NCBI RefSeq assembly: GCF_023065955.2
Contig: NW_026622874.1
Span: 22,935,772 to 22,999,771, forward strand
Reading direction: 5' to 3'
Source of the DNA: Ursus arctos
Lineage: Eukaryota; Chordata; Mammalia; Carnivora; Ursidae
Length of the DNA stretch: 64,000 bases
The notes under the pieces were generated by a model. It was not told the DNA's origin, searched no databases, and saw only the letters and a list, made by a program, of their open reading frames with translations. Made by a program: the position numbers and the translations under genes. Below are positions 1 to 11,530 of this stretch, one piece after another; position 1 is the stretch's first letter, and every line of letters begins with the position of its first letter.

Positions 1-720
1 AATCTCCGAAGCATGCATGATGAACACATTACTATTTCTTCCTCCAATAATGTGATGTTACAGTGTGGGGCCCCATTCCTGAGCTGGATAGAGAGGGAGA
101 GGTCATATGCCCAGTCTCCATACAGGCATTCACGAGTTTAATTTCACACAGAGAACATCTCTGTTCCATAGCCACAAGACAACATTGCTTATCTTGGCAG
201 CCTTCTCACAAATGTAAAACACTGGACGCAGCTAAGTCCAGTGGCACGGCAGATGACTCGATGCAAATTCAATCAGCAATGACAAAAAAAAAAAAAAAAT
301 GTCACCACCACTAAGTGTCATTTTATGGTGAATCAAATGAATCACCTTTATACCCACTGCTGGCAATATTTTGGTGGATGTAACAATTTAGAGCAACCAC
401 ATATTAGTGTAAAATAATGACTACACGATTACATAAATACTATGAAAATGTTTGTCAACCAATCATCAGGTTTTTATTTCAACCTGTGTCCAGTAGTATG
501 CCTGTGCTTTGGGATTATAGTGCAGTAGAATTAAAATGAAGGTACATGATCTCAAGGACAGAGGGTCTAGTTGAAGAGAGAGAGTCCCCATCCTGAAAAA
601 AGAACAGCCCCAAATAATTCCCCACTGAGCCCTGACTAGCACAATGTAGATGGAAAAGAAAGAGACCAAAATGGGTGAGAAGGTTTTGAAGTGTTCGAGG
701 CCGTCCTTCACATGTCTGAC
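1..720. other. Unique DNA, no gene or repeat recognised
   Basis: Both strands show only short chance frames here. The one notable item is an A16 run at 284-299. It is not preceded by a recognisable SINE or L1 body, so I do not call it a retroposon tail. Confidence 0.5.
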
Positions 721-724
721 AGAG

Positions 725-1025
725 TCACATTTCTAAAAAACAAATCTAACCATGTCACTAGCCCTGCCTAAAACCCTTCATTGACTCCCCAAGGCCCACA
801 GGATAATTTCTGAAATTCTGGGTGGAGCACATAAGACTTTTCATTATTTGGTCCCTCTCAGCTTCATCTCTTGTCATTCCTTTTCCGCTACAAATTCTCC
901 AAACTGTAGGACATTCTCTCTAATACTACCCTTTATATGGTTTTCCCTCTTCCAGGAATATTTTCTCACATTCTTCTTCTGAAATCCCATTTGCTGGGCT
1001 AATGTATGATTTTCCTTTAAGAATG
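725..1025 (+). mobile_element. L2 LINE fragment (3' part)
   Basis: The stretch follows the L2 3' region in order. It has a 'catgtcacta...cctaaaaccc' core, then 'ttcattgactcccc', 'aggataatttctgaa', 'tttggtccctctcag', 'cttcatctcttgtcattcc', and the segment around 'cttccaggaat'. Divergence is high, as expected for a family that stopped moving before the placental radiation. Limits are approximate. Confidence 0.75.
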
Positions 1026-1044
1026 AACTCAAGTGTTAGGCTAT

Positions 1045-1135
1045 TATGTGACTGTAAGAAATCTACTTTTACTGTGTTAAGCCACTTAAATTTTTTACTA
1101 TATTTGAGACAGCAGTAGTGATACTTTAACTAATA
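1045..1135 (+). repeat. Possible MaLR-type LTR 3' end
   Basis: A 'ctgtgttaagccactt' segment is followed by 'gagacagcagtagtga' and 'taactaatat'. This order resembles the 3' end of MLT1/MaLR-type LTRs. The rest of an LTR is not visible upstream, so this is a weak call. Confidence 0.3.
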
Positions 1136-1479
1136 TAGGTTTTATTACTTTAAATGACACAGGGACTAACAGACAAAACTGGGGGCTGGCTCAAGAGAGG
1201 GAATCTACAGGGAATCCCCACTGCATAAAACTAGGACCCCAAAATTTATTCCCTCTGCATTAAGATGAACCAAGAATGACATGCCCCCCCTAACCACAGT
1301 ACCAGGAAATTTGCTTATCTTAAAATATGGTGCTGAATAGGAGCAGAGGTGGATTGGAAAGGGAGGAGTCAACTTCCCTCGGAACTAATTACCACCAATG
1401 CACCCATCCACAGAGGCTTTCAGCCTGTATTCACATTGAGTAGTCTGAGTCTACGAATTTACTTTAAAGTGACTTCCAG
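1136..1479. other. Unique DNA, nothing recognised
   Basis: No coding signal and no repeat that I can name. The stretch lies between the L2/LTR-like remnants and the start of the old L1M sequence. Confidence 0.4.
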
Positions 1480-3655
1480 TTGGTAGTGCTTCCAGAAATA
1501 AATGCAAATTCTTCACAGAGAAAACTCCCTCATTCCAAGAAAAATGAACCCACAGTCAAAAAGCATAATACCACAAAGGAACAAAACATCATGTGCAAAA
1601 GGCAACAGAAAGAACAGACAGCAAAATAAGATCCATAGTTAAGAGAATTGCCAACTCAGAATATAAGACTATTATATTTAATATTGTTGAGAAACACTCC
1701 TCCATGAGTCTCTCTTGTTTCTGTATGTCTTGCTTTCTATGCCAAAAGATCAAGGCCTGGCTGATCTTTACCCAGATCATTTTTCAGGCCTGTGTTTGCA
1801 GCCTATTGTTAACCTTGACCTAAAGGAAAAGGTAATATCTCCCACTAGGAGAAAGTGCAGGCTTACTATTATAAACTGGGAAGTTTCCCAAAGTCAGTGA
1901 TCCTTTTCGGCAGGTTTCTAGGCGCTGGAGGAACTGCGATAGAGGGACCCAGTAAAAACATGCTGACACTCTGGCTACTGTTTCTTCTGTCTCTGAGACA
2001 GAGAAGTCTCATGTCTTCTTTCAGTATCTATAACCTTGGCAAGTTAACTTGCAAATAGCATAACATCTCATAGCCTTCACAGTTCTTGACAAACAGCCTC
2101 AAAAATAAAAACAGGAATACAAAGCAAGACATCAAAAAGTGACTAGAAAATTTTAGAAAGAACAAAACAGAACTTCTAGAAGTAAAAAATAGAATAATTG
2201 AAATTTAAAACCCTATGGTTGAGTTAAAGAGCAGATTAGATAGAACTGAAGAAAGAATTAGTGAATTGTAAAATAGATCTAAAACTAATCAGAATACAAC
2301 ACAGAGAGGAAAAAAACATAGCAACTCCAAAATAGAAGTTAAGGGACAGAAGAAAAGAGTGTGAAAAACAAACATAAATCTTGTTGGAGTTACAGAAGTA
2401 AAATGAAGCAAAAGTAATTCTTTGAAGAGAAAATTACAGAGATGTTTCCAGACTGATGGAAGATAGCATTCATACATTTGGGAAGCTCTATAAATTCCAA
2501 GAGGTTAAATAAAAAGAAACCCACACCTCAACACAGAGGAATGAAACTACAAAACAGCAAAAATGTACTGAAGATCTAGCTAGTTAGAGAAGACATTACA
2601 TCGAAAGGAATAAAAATTAGACTTTTAGCTAGTTTACAACAGAAACAATGGAAGGCAGAGGACAATGGTATATTTCTGATGTACTGAAAGAAAGTCACCT
2701 AGAATTCTATACCCACCTAAACTATCATTCTAAGAGTAGGCTCAAAATAAAGGCATCCTCAAACAAAAACAAAAAATAAAAGAAAGACTCTTGCTATAGT
2801 TAGACCTTCAGAAAAGTAAATTATAAAGAGAAAGAGAGAAAGAAAAATTATTGAAGATGGAGTGATACTTATCAAGAATTGATGAGTAAAGAATGAGATT
2901 CTACTTTATACCAACGAGACTGAAAAAATTAAGAAATCTGACAATTACAAAAGTTAGCAAGGACGTAGAATAACATAAATGTTATGCACTGCTCGTGGGA
3001 GTGTGAATGGGTACTGTTTTGGAAGGCAATACGGCAATAACTTGCAAAACATAACTTGCACATACCCAACTACAAAATTCACCGAATAGGTATTAACCTA
3101 GATTCTTCCACATGGAGCACTCTTATACCAGGGCACAGACATGTATAAGACGTTCTTAGCAGATTGCTCATAATGGCAAAAACTAAATAATTAAAATGTC
3201 CATGAACATATGAATAAATAAATCATGGTATAATTACATAATGGCACATTATTCAACAGAAAAAATTAATGAATCACTACTAAAAATCTTAGAAACAGTG
3301 AAAGAAATGAGTCACCAAAGAAATCAGATCTGTATCATATATATAAAACCAAATAACTAGTTTATTTAACTAAACAATATTGTTTGGGGATACATACATA
3401 TTCAATAAAAACTTTTAAAAAGATAAAGAATGATCAAACACAGATTTCAGGAAAATGGTTAACTTTGCAGGAAAAGGAGTCAAGGGGATGGATGTGGAAG
3501 AGTCCACATAAATATTCAACAAACTGGTAAAGTGGTAGTTCTTAAGTTCATTGTGAACTTGTAAGTGTCTGTTTTAATATTATACTCTATAACCTACATG
3601 TATATGATCTTGTAGATATCAAATATTACAGTGTAAAGAAATTAACATTTAACAA
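1480..3655 (+). mobile_element. Ancient L1M LINE, internally deleted (copy A)
   Basis: Three parts are visible in order. The first is an ORF1-proximal segment around 1500-1690 and 2095-2500, with 'cagaacttctagaagtaaa' and 'gaaagaattagtgaattg'. The second is the ORF1 C-terminal region at 2600-2790, with 'agaaacaatggaaggcaga' and 'tagaattctatacccac'. The third, after a jump, is the ORF2 3' end and 3'UTR at 2880-3640, including 'gctcataatggcaaaaact' and 'atgtccatgaacatatgaa'. Most of ORF2 is missing between 2790 and 2880. The 1690-2090 stretch does not fit L1 and may be an insertion. The frames are full of stops and the copy is inert. Confidence 0.75.
1690..2090. other. Unclassified segment interrupting L1M copy A
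   Basis: L1M similarity stops near 1690 and resumes near 2095. The 400 bp between are more GC-rich than the flanks and have the size of a solitary LTR. I could not see clear TG...CA ends or a target-site duplication, so the family is left open. Confidence 0.3.
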
Positions 3656-4130
3656 AAAAAGAAAGGGGGGAAAACTTCCTTAATCTTAGTTATGAAAATT
3701 TTACAGCAAAGGGGCATAGGATAAAATATTGGTGAAGCAGCGAGGGTGAACTATTGAAGCATGCCCACTGAAGTCAATAATTAGACAAGATAGTCACTGA
3801 ATATCATAAAGATTGTTGATACTCCCCAAATTCATCAACAAACGTATTTCAATGCTGATCAAATTTCCAGCAGACTTTCCTTTTTCTTCGTATTCACAGA
3901 ACTTAACAAGTTTATCCTAAATTCATATCTAAAATATAAGTTCCAAAAACAGCCAAAACAATTTCAAAGAGCAGTATTTCAGTAGAAGCACATGCCCAAT
4001 TACACATCCGTGTTTCCTTTAAAGCTAAAACATTTGAGGGAGCATCACATCAACAGGAAGAGTATGTAAAGAAATACGATACATGAGAACATTACCAATT
4101 AAAGAAGAAATTATGGACATTTAAAAATGG

Positions 4131-4359
4131 CTCTGAGAAACAAACTGAGGGCCTCAGAGGAGAGGTGGGTGGGGGAATGGGATAGACTGGTGATGGGTAG
4201 TAAGGAGGGCACATATTGCATGGTGCACTGGGTGTTATACGCAAATAATGAATCATCGAACTTTACATCAAAAACCAGGGATGTACTGTATGGTGACTAA
4301 CATAATATAATAAAAAAAACATTAAAAAAATAATAAAAAAATAAAATAAAATAAAAAAA
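4131..4359 (+). mobile_element. 5'-truncated carnivore L1, 3' end only
   Basis: The body is the 3'UTR of the same L1 lineage as the full-length copy at 31270: 'gagaaacaaactgagggcc', 'gcactgggtgttatacgc', 'gatgtactgtatggtgacta', then 'acataatataata' and an A/T-rich tail. A 9-bp target-site duplication, TAAAAATGG, flanks it at 4122-4130 and 4360-4368. It interrupts L1M copy B and is therefore younger than that copy. Confidence 0.9.
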
Positions 4360-4973
4360 TAAAAATGGTGCTGGGATCATTGATGATCCATATGGGAAAA
4401 TTCATGTAAAAACAACGAGATCCCATTTCAAAACAATCAGATCAGCCAATATTTAAAGGGCTGACAAGATCAGTGACTGGCGAAGATACAGAGCAGGGGG
4501 AATTCTCATATGCTGCTAGTGGGGATATAAACTCATGTCCTCATCTTGGAAATCAATCTGATAAAAACTAGTAAAATGAAAGGTTTTCATACTTTATAAT
4601 CCATCAGGCCTGTGCCAGGTGTCTATGCTAAAGAAATGTACTATACTACCTTGTATTGAAAAAAACCTAAAAGTTACTAAGAGAACAGATAAATTTGATT
4701 CAAGCCATAGAATATAAAGAACAGTAAAATGTGAATAAGCTAGAACTACACGTATCGAGCATAGAAAACAGATAAGGTAGAAACCAAATGTTAAGTTAAA
4801 AAAAAAAAAAGCAAGCTATAGAAGTAGGTATGTGGTATAAAACTTACACAAAATTGAAAAGATGTAAATCATTACTATACATTGGATATGTGGATAACAG
4901 GAATGTACCATACATAATGAAATATGCATAAGAATGGCGAATGCCTAATTCAGGAAAGGGATTACCTTGGGGC

Positions 4974-4989
4974 GGGGGGGGGGGGGGGG
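4974..4989 (+). repeat. G16 homopolymer
   Basis: Sixteen consecutive G, preceded by GGC. The length may be unstable or mis-sequenced. Confidence 0.9.
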
Positions 4990-5090
4990 TGGCAGGAAGG
5001 GGGAAAATAATTAAATTGGGTGGCAGAGCCAGCATGAGGGTGAGGCAAGCAAGGCACTTGAAAATATAAGGGCACACTGACTCTCAAGTT

Positions 5091-5529
5091 CGTGCAAGTA
5101 TAGGACACAAACATAAGAGTGAGTGCTTGCTTAAATTGTGTGCCCTCAGCACCTCACTTTTCTGACCCCAGTCTTGGTCCTATTAGGGGGGTTATGTAGA
5201 GACTTCAAATGCTCCCTGTGGAGTTTTATTCCTTTAAGAAAAAAAAAAAAAAACCTGTTGGGCAAATAACCCAACAGAGAGGGTTAACACTTGCTTGGGC
5301 AGTATTCACATGTTTAAGACTGCACCTGTTAAGTTACTTTCTTGAACTGGAATTGTCACAACCAGTGGCTATTAGACATTTGGACTCCAAACACAAGAGC
5401 TGTGAGGACTCACTATAATGCTCTCTCATGGAAGATTCTTTTTCTCTTTACAGAATAAGCAGGAAAAAGACATGTGACTGAGCTTGGCCATGACCCCCCC
5501 CCCCCCCATGGCTTTGTATCTTGAGCAGA
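5091..5529. other. Unique DNA with A15 and C14 runs
   Basis: No gene is seen. An A15 run sits at 5239-5253 and a C14 run at 5494-5507. The short frames reading through them are chance. Confidence 0.5.
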
Positions 5530-5770
5530 CACATGTGAGAATAAAGAGAGGGTGGGGAAAAGATTGGAATTTATACCAGGGGTAGTGCCCTGAGCAGTTC
5601 TTACTGACTCGGCTCCTGTCTTCCTTCCAAGCCTAGCTTTCAAAGCTTCTCATCAATTCTGTGAACCTCCCAATATCCTCCTGTAATTTCCCATTTTGCT
5701 TAAATTAGTCAGAGTCAGTTTCTGTTGCTTGCAACCAAAGAGCCCTGACACACTGAGCCTCATGCTGTCA
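5530..5770 (+). repeat. Possible LTR remnant
   Basis: The 3' end, with 'tttctgttgcttgcaacc' followed by 'agccctgacaca', resembles the end of mammalian MaLR/ERVL-type LTRs. An 'aataaaga' lies near the start of the segment. There is no paired LTR or internal region, and the family is not determined. Confidence 0.3.
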
Positions 5771-7130
5771 AACAATGAATCTATATAATTCCACTTGTTA
5801 TGACTGATTCTTAGGAATTAACTTTCTCACCATGATTTGATTTCCCACTTAGGATTGGCAGGACTCTACAAGGAGAATGTCTACCTGTATATTTTAGGAC
5901 CTACCTGTCAGTGCCACCTCTTTTGGCTAAGTCACTGTGGAGTTATTAATGTCCAACGAACACACTCCTAACTTACTGTTCCCCATTCATGGTTGGCCCC
6001 TGAATAAAAATTTGCCAAGCTGGCCTGTGGTGCTGACTACACTAAGAACTAGAGTCTCAAGTCAAAGAAAATCCATCATTGTACCAACTGAGTCATTTAG
6101 AGTTGTCTTACCTCTTCTGTCTTTAAAACTTCCCATATCCGAGCATGATCTTCCACCAGCCAGTGTCCTGTGCTCTCGACCTTGTTGGAAAGTTTGAATT
6201 TAGACGCCACTTGAGTAGGCTCTCCCACAGGTTTATCCTCCATCTTGAAAGAGCCGGGCAGGAGGCATTACGGATCTGTGTGGAAGAAAAAAGCGTGATC
6301 CAGGGTAAAACATTAATTACCATAAAAAAAGATATGAAAGCAAATTCTCATGCTTGATTTGTAGATAATGAGACCATCGAGGAAGGTGTCACAACAGACA
6401 CTAACTCTCATGGCCTCTTTTTATATTTTGAATATTCATTATTGCTATTTTAATGCAGGCGTCTGGAGGCAGGGGTGCATTTTGATAAAGGATGAAATGA
6501 TAGCAATTTTAGAGCAAAGTAAGAAGCATCATCTACCTATTATCCCTCTTTGTCGCTTTGCTCTGGCCCCCTCAGGAGGCGAGATGGAAATGGGTGGATG
6601 TAAGAGAAGCCTGAGTGACGTTTCTTCGTATTTCCATGCTGGGTGTTGCATGTGGAGAAAGTACGGGCGTCAGGAGTCTTCCTCTCCAAACAACTATTGG
6701 GTACTTGTTTATACGAGGCTCCATGCTAGGCATACACAAATCATTTGGTAGTTTGGCTCTTAACCTTAAGAAGTATAATGTCCCGGGGCAGAAAGTGTTG
6801 TAAACAAGTAATCACAATATGGTTTATTACCACACTGTGTGCTCAATGCCACAATCATCATTTTTTTCAAACTGCAATGGAAGCACAGAGAAGTATTCCC
6901 TTCAATATTTATTGGCTGCATTACTTTCCTGAGCCTTAGTTTCATCAGCAGTTGCTGTAAAGACAATAGTTTAAGACTGACACCAATTCTATGAAGTCTA
7001 CTTCCTCGACACCTTTCCATCCGCCACTGGCTTGTTTGGAATCACATGGTGCCTGCTCCGTGCCATCTTGTCCTAAGGAATCTCCTTGCCTCCATTCAAG
7101 TCCCCCAAATCTATCCTTCTCAGGGTAATT
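5771..7130. other. Unique DNA, no gene
   Basis: Frames of up to 127 codons (6368-6751, plus strand) look like chance. They match no domain I know and have no splice context. About 6690-6800 carries 'tattgggtacttgttt' and 'ctccatgctaggcat', which may be a faint minus-strand L2 or MIR trace. Confidence 0.45.
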
Positions 7131-7565
7131 TTTTTTAAAAAAGTAAATCTGATAATGATGTCCCATCTACTTAAAACTTTCCCTAGAGAATAAAATCCTA
7201 ACTCCTCAAAATGGCAACCAAGGCGCTCCCTTCCTCCACCGTATCCTGCTTCCTCCTCAGCCCGTTTCAGCCTTCCGAAGGTTCATATGCATCTCAAATG
7301 TATCCAGTACCTTTAGGCTTTGTTTGTGACATCTGCTCCCACCCCCCAACTCAGAGGGAATAAAGCCCCCCTCCTCCTTTGTTATTCCCTCTATATACTC
7401 TGGAAAGATGTCTATTGGGCCACCTATGACACTTCATTATATTCATTTGCTTTCAACTCTATTTCCACCTTCTGGTCTTTTAAGCATCTTGACACTAGAA
7501 ATGGCCTCATATGCAGAGTAAATACTAAACAAATGTTTGATGAATTCGTTAATTCAGTAAATCAC
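7131..7565 (+). mobile_element. L2 LINE fragment reaching the 3' end
   Basis: L2 landmarks occur in order: 'aagtaaatctgataatgat', 'taaaactttccctagag', 'aaatcctaactcctcaaaa', a pyrimidine-rich middle, and an end with 'agtaaatactaaacaaatg' then 'tttgatgaattc'. That end corresponds to the L2 'caataaatgtttgttgaatga' terminus. The copy is diverged and non-coding. Confidence 0.7.
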
Positions 7566-8725
7566 GAGAATCCGGTGAAAATGGGGCAGCAGATGCAATA
7601 CATTCAAATAACAGATGCAAAAGTCAAATCACCTCTTCTCTGTCACCTTTTTATTGATTTATTTAGTGGGCTATAAGATCTTCATGAGAAAGACCCAAGT
7701 CTAACGTTCATCATGCATCCCCAAGCAGCTAATTGCTCATTAGTTAACAACAGACTAGTTTTCATGGAAATGTCTTCAAGGAATTGAGCACGTCTGCAGA
7801 GAAGCAGGTCTTATGCTCACATAACCTACTGCCCAAATAAAAGTGAACAGAAATGAGTATTGATAAGCTGAGTGGGGTTGGTTGGTCAGAGGATTTGAGA
7901 AAAGCGTCTTCGGCAGCAGACTTCCTTCCCTGCCTCACGCGCTCCATCTGGAAACCGTGGCGAGCCAGCCATCTGCTTGCAGAGAGCCATGATGAGGAAC
8001 CTGCTAACCAAAACCATCCCGCGGTCCTTACACACGCGCAGCACTGAATACAACCCTACTAGGAAGCAGGAAACAAAACCTTCATATAATTAATGAACAA
8101 AGTTCATGCGAGAGGATATGCTAATAAATGATGCTGACACATACAGGCAAGGAAATAAACAAAGCACGGTCATGTGGAGGTTTCAGTCCAAAAAAAGGAA
8201 ATTAAAATAAACAGGCACAATGGAAACAGGCCAGATTAGTAGGGAAGGAAATTCCATCATTGTTATTAGAGATAATACTATAAACAACAAATAATAAATC
8301 AAAACAAAGTGGAAAAACTACAGAAAATGGAATCTCTGCCGATCAGGGAAACCTAACTGGACAAAACAGACGAACTACAAAATCTCAGGGCGAACAATGG
8401 AACATCTGTAAATGTAATGTATCCCGGCGACCCCACGGCTTTCACTCCACTGCTGCCCACAGCTGCTTTCTCATCACTACAGTGTGGGTGAGAATTGGCA
8501 AATTTTCAGTTTTGGAGACTGAACTCTACTGTGTACTGACTTCCCACAGATTGTTCCTTGCCCTGTTTGGGAAGAAGATGCAACTGAATGAGTTTTAAAC
8601 CATTACAAAGTCCTTGGGAACTAAGGATGGAAGCAGAGAGGCAGCCAGCTCCTAGGACGCCCTTCAGGCATTTCGAGATCCTCCACCCCATCTGAGACTT
8701 GAGGTCTTTTCACCCATCCTCATCT

Positions 8726-8726
<1 letters not shown>
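7566..8726. other. Unique DNA, nothing recognised
   Basis: No repeat and no coding signal. The 8090-8420 part is purine-rich on the plus strand and AT-rich. Confidence 0.45.

Positions 8727-8760
<34 letters not shown>
8727..8760 (+). repeat. (CA)17 microsatellite
   Basis: An uninterrupted CA repeat of 34 nt, probably length-polymorphic. It lies immediately before a MIR copy. Confidence 0.97.
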
Positions 8761-8762
<2 letters not shown>

Positions 8763-8764
8763 AT

Positions 8765-8945
8765 ATATGCAACATATACTGAGTTCCCATTGCATACCAG
8801 CCACCGTGCTAGGATTTTTCACATTATCTCTACACCATACAATAACCCTGTAAGGTAGACTTCATTTTACAGCTCTGACAAATTAGATGCAACGCAGCTA
8901 AGTAAGTTTAATACACTGCTGGGAAGTTGTAGTGGTCCCAAGCTC
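8765..8945 (-). mobile_element. MIR SINE
   Basis: Minus-strand MIR is read from its 3' end: 'tgagttcccattgcatacca', 'accgtgctaggat', 'cattatctctaca', 'aataaccctgtaaggtag', 'cattttacagctctgac' and 'gcagctaagtaagt'. These match the MIR order of size class, average, and 'gtaaaatggggat' core in reverse. Confidence 0.75.
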
Positions 8946-9209
8946 ATGCTTTCTCTCCTAGGTCAGTTCAGCAGAACTTCGACCCCCACCCCCAAACCCA
9001 TCACTGGTAGAATGAGACCCCCCTCTCCTGCTCTTTCCCCCATGAATTAGAGTTAAGTGTCAGTGTCTTAGTTAACTGGCCCAGTAGTGCCCACTTGAGA
9101 GGCGGTCACGTCTGATGAGTACACAGGAAAAGTGGGATGTATACAGAGAGGAAAACATTCCTGGGAAAATAGATCATTCCTTTTCCTTTTTACTCTCATC
9201 TCAACTTCT

Positions 9210-9342
9210 TTTTTTCTTTCTTTCCTTCCTTCTTTTTTTTTTTTTCCTTAAGTAATCTCTATGCCCAATGTGGGGCTTAAACTCACAACCCCGAGATCAA
9301 GACCCATGCTCCACCGACTGAGCCGGCCAGATGCCCCACCCC
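9210..9342 (-). mobile_element. SINEC (short tRNA-like type)
   Basis: Read on the minus strand, the element starts with a tRNA-like head, 'gtggggcatctggccggctc', then 'agtcggtggagcatg'. It ends with 'gagattacttaagg' and an A-rich tail, seen as T/C-rich on the plus strand. A 13-bp target-site duplication, CATCTCAACTTCT, flanks it at 9197-9209 and 9343-9355. The head keeps recognisable box A and box B spacing of its tRNA ancestor but is a retroposon, not a tRNA gene. Confidence 0.92.
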
Positions 9343-9384
9343 CATCTCAACTTCTGACCAGGGCAGCCTTTATAGGTGGGACCT

Positions 9385-9535
9385 GCACAGTCACATGGCA
9401 CCCCATGCTCAGAAGGGCCCCAGGTTTGGCTGAATGCTCTATCACTGTCTTAAACTTCTTAATTTTTGCACAAAAGCCCTACATTTTCATTTTGCACTGG
9501 GCCCCCAAATTATATAGCCAATCCTGCTGCTGACC
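9385..9535. repeat. Old interspersed repeat, family not named
   Basis: I recognise 'ctcagaagggccccaggtt', 'cattttcattttgcactggg' and 'aaattatatagccaatcctg' as parts of a widely dispersed mammalian repeat. I cannot assign the family with confidence. Confidence 0.4.
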
Positions 9536-9539
9536 CACC

Positions 9540-10397
9540 TTTTTCCTCTTCAGATCTAAAGTTCTACTACATACCTTATTTAAACAAATCACACATTTAT
9601 TTATAGGTTTCCTATTTCCCTAAAATGAGCTAGAAGTCTATATAGTGGGGCCATTTTTCATTAGAATTAAAACAAGACACATATGGAGACCTTTTTCCAC
9701 CTCTGATAGACTGCATATCTTAGAGCTGAACTCCTGCCTTCTTTCTTAAAGCACGTGGTCAAGGCTTACAAGCCAACTTCCATGCATATCCACTAATATA
9801 AGTCCATTCAATGAATAAGATGAGATCACTATAAACCTAAAGGCAGAATCTTCAATTCCACTTAATAATCAGTCTAAAATACCATAAGCCTATGAGCTTT
9901 TTTGGGAATCAGTTTTGAAGAACTGTCATCCTAAAATACCTAATACCCAAAACAAAACAAAACAAAATTTAGAATCCTGGATGGGGAGATCATCCTTAAG
10001 TTAGAGGTGAGGTAGAGAAAAGAATCGGTAATGTAGAGAAAGGCAAATACCTGATCAGAGAACACAGAAGCAAAATTTAGTTCAAAATTGGAAAAAGAAC
10101 ACTGCTGGAGAAATGCCTTTTCTAATTGTAAGAGTCATGACTGTATACTGTCTCTACTTCATGAAACAGAAAAGTAAAATAAGAATAGGGAAGACAAGTC
10201 TGGGGGAATGGAAAACAGATGCTTTCCCCTGACACTGAGAAACAATCTACAGATGAGAAAAGCCATGTAAGGTTTCTTAAGATCACTTTGCTTCAAATCC
10301 TAGAGCCCTAACATTCCCACCAAAGTTTAAAGGTTTATGGTTTTTTTCAGTTTGGTTAAATCCAAAGACCGTCTTCTTTTTCTTTTCTTTTCTCTCT
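9540..10397. other. Unique DNA, nothing recognised
   Basis: AT-rich, with no repeat head or coding frame. A short CAAAA-type run lies near 9951-9966. Confidence 0.45.
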
Positions 10398-10592
10398 CTC
10401 TTTTTTTTTTTTTTTTTTTGAAGAGGGAGAGAGAGAGCACGCACACATGAGTGGGATGGTGGGGGAGGGGCAGAGGGAGAGGGAGAGAGAGAATCTTAAG
10501 CAGGCTCCATGCCCAGCATGGAGCCTGATGCGGCATGAGCTGAAATCAAGAGTCTGAGGCTTAACCCACTCAGCCACCCAGGCGGCCCAGGG
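10398..10592 (-). mobile_element. SINEC with an internal deletion
   Basis: The element is read from 10592 down: a head 'cctgggtggctgagtgggtt', then 'ctcagactcttgatttcag'. It continues to the 'ctccatgctgggcatggagc'-type segment, an 'agattctctctctcc' CT-rich region, and an A19 tail seen as T at 10401-10419. About 35 bp of the usual body ('atgatctcagggttgtgaga') is missing between head and body. No clear target-site duplication was found. Confidence 0.85.
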
Positions 10593-11361
10593 GCTAATCT
10601 TAAAAACGTATTAAGTGATAATCTAAGATCATAAACATTTGCCATTACTAGTGTCTGCTCTTTAATTTGTGATTTAATAAAAATTATAATTCTCACAGAT
10701 ACAACCTTTTTGAAGCATGGCTTTAAAAATAAATGGTAGGGCACAATTTCACTGAAATCTGAATTTATTTTATTAATCCCCATGTTGGCCTCAGTTTGAT
10801 AAGTCAATCTTGACCTTACTGAATTTGACTTTCCCTTCTATCTTAGTAAATAATATATGAGACATTCCTCTGTATCATTATCTTTTTTTCCCTCACTCTC
10901 CCCTTTCCATGTTTTCAGAAGGAAATAGAAGCTATTTAATATCCAGAACCTTACTGGGATGGTTTGGTGCTTCTAGCCTTTGTCTAGTAGAGCCATGCTT
11001 CTCTTCTGCCCCTGCAGACTCCATCATATGCACTGATAATACAGCATTTCTATTTGATTGCCTTGCACATACACTCTCGCTCCTGCCTAAAAAATATCTT
11101 TTGATTTTTTACCTCAACTCAGATTTCTTCTAATCTTAAAAATGTCTGGTATTTGCCCTGTTCCAGGCTTTTCCCATGATTACTAGTGTTTCTGCCATTT
11201 CTTTCCTCCTACCTTCTCTCATCCTCATTCTGCTTCCTAATGACCTCAGGTTCTGTGCAGATAACACAGGCTTCCTTACCTCTGTTTATCTTCAACTCTT
11301 TCACCAGAACGTCTATGTATCAAGAACAGTCTTTGCATTTTAGTTTTATTTACAGGATTGA
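10593..11361. other. Unique DNA, nothing recognised
   Basis: Pyrimidine-rich around 11040-11330 on the plus strand. No gene or nameable repeat. Confidence 0.4.
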
Positions 11362-11530
11362 GAATGGTATAGTACAGAGAGCACTGGAATTCCAGTCAGA
11401 AGACCTGGGTTCAAATCCTAAGACTGCAGTTAAGTTCTCTATGGAACGCTTGGGCAAACCATTTCACTGTTCTCAGCCTCTGGTTCCTCATCTTTAACAT
11501 GAGTAAATAGACCATAACACCGCTGAGACC
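11362..11530 (+). mobile_element. MIR SINE
   Basis: Plus-strand MIR order: 'aatggtatagtacagagag', 'agacctgggttcaaatcct', 'gggcaaaccatttcactg', 'tcagcctctggttcctcat'. It begins just inside the tRNA-like head and runs into the core. Confidence 0.8.

Larger units (their letters stand above)
3660..5090 (+). mobile_element. Ancient L1M LINE, ORF2 to 3'UTR (copy B), split by a younger L1
   Basis: A second old L1 begins after the A-rich end of copy A. It shows ORF2 landmarks: 'gatactccccaaattcat' near 3818, 'cagccaaaacaatttca' near 3950, and 'gtgctgggatcattgatga' near 4367. A degenerate 'ctcatatgctgctagtgggg' region lies near 4506, followed by the 3'UTR to about 5090. A young L1 3' end at 4131-4359 splits it. 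A G16 run at 4974-4989 lies in its 3'UTR. Confidence 0.7.

Noticed and set aside
9210..9342. tRNA-like sequence
   Set aside because: It is the head of a SINEC with an A-rich tail and target-site duplications, so it is not a tRNA gene; the same holds for all other tRNA-like heads in the window.
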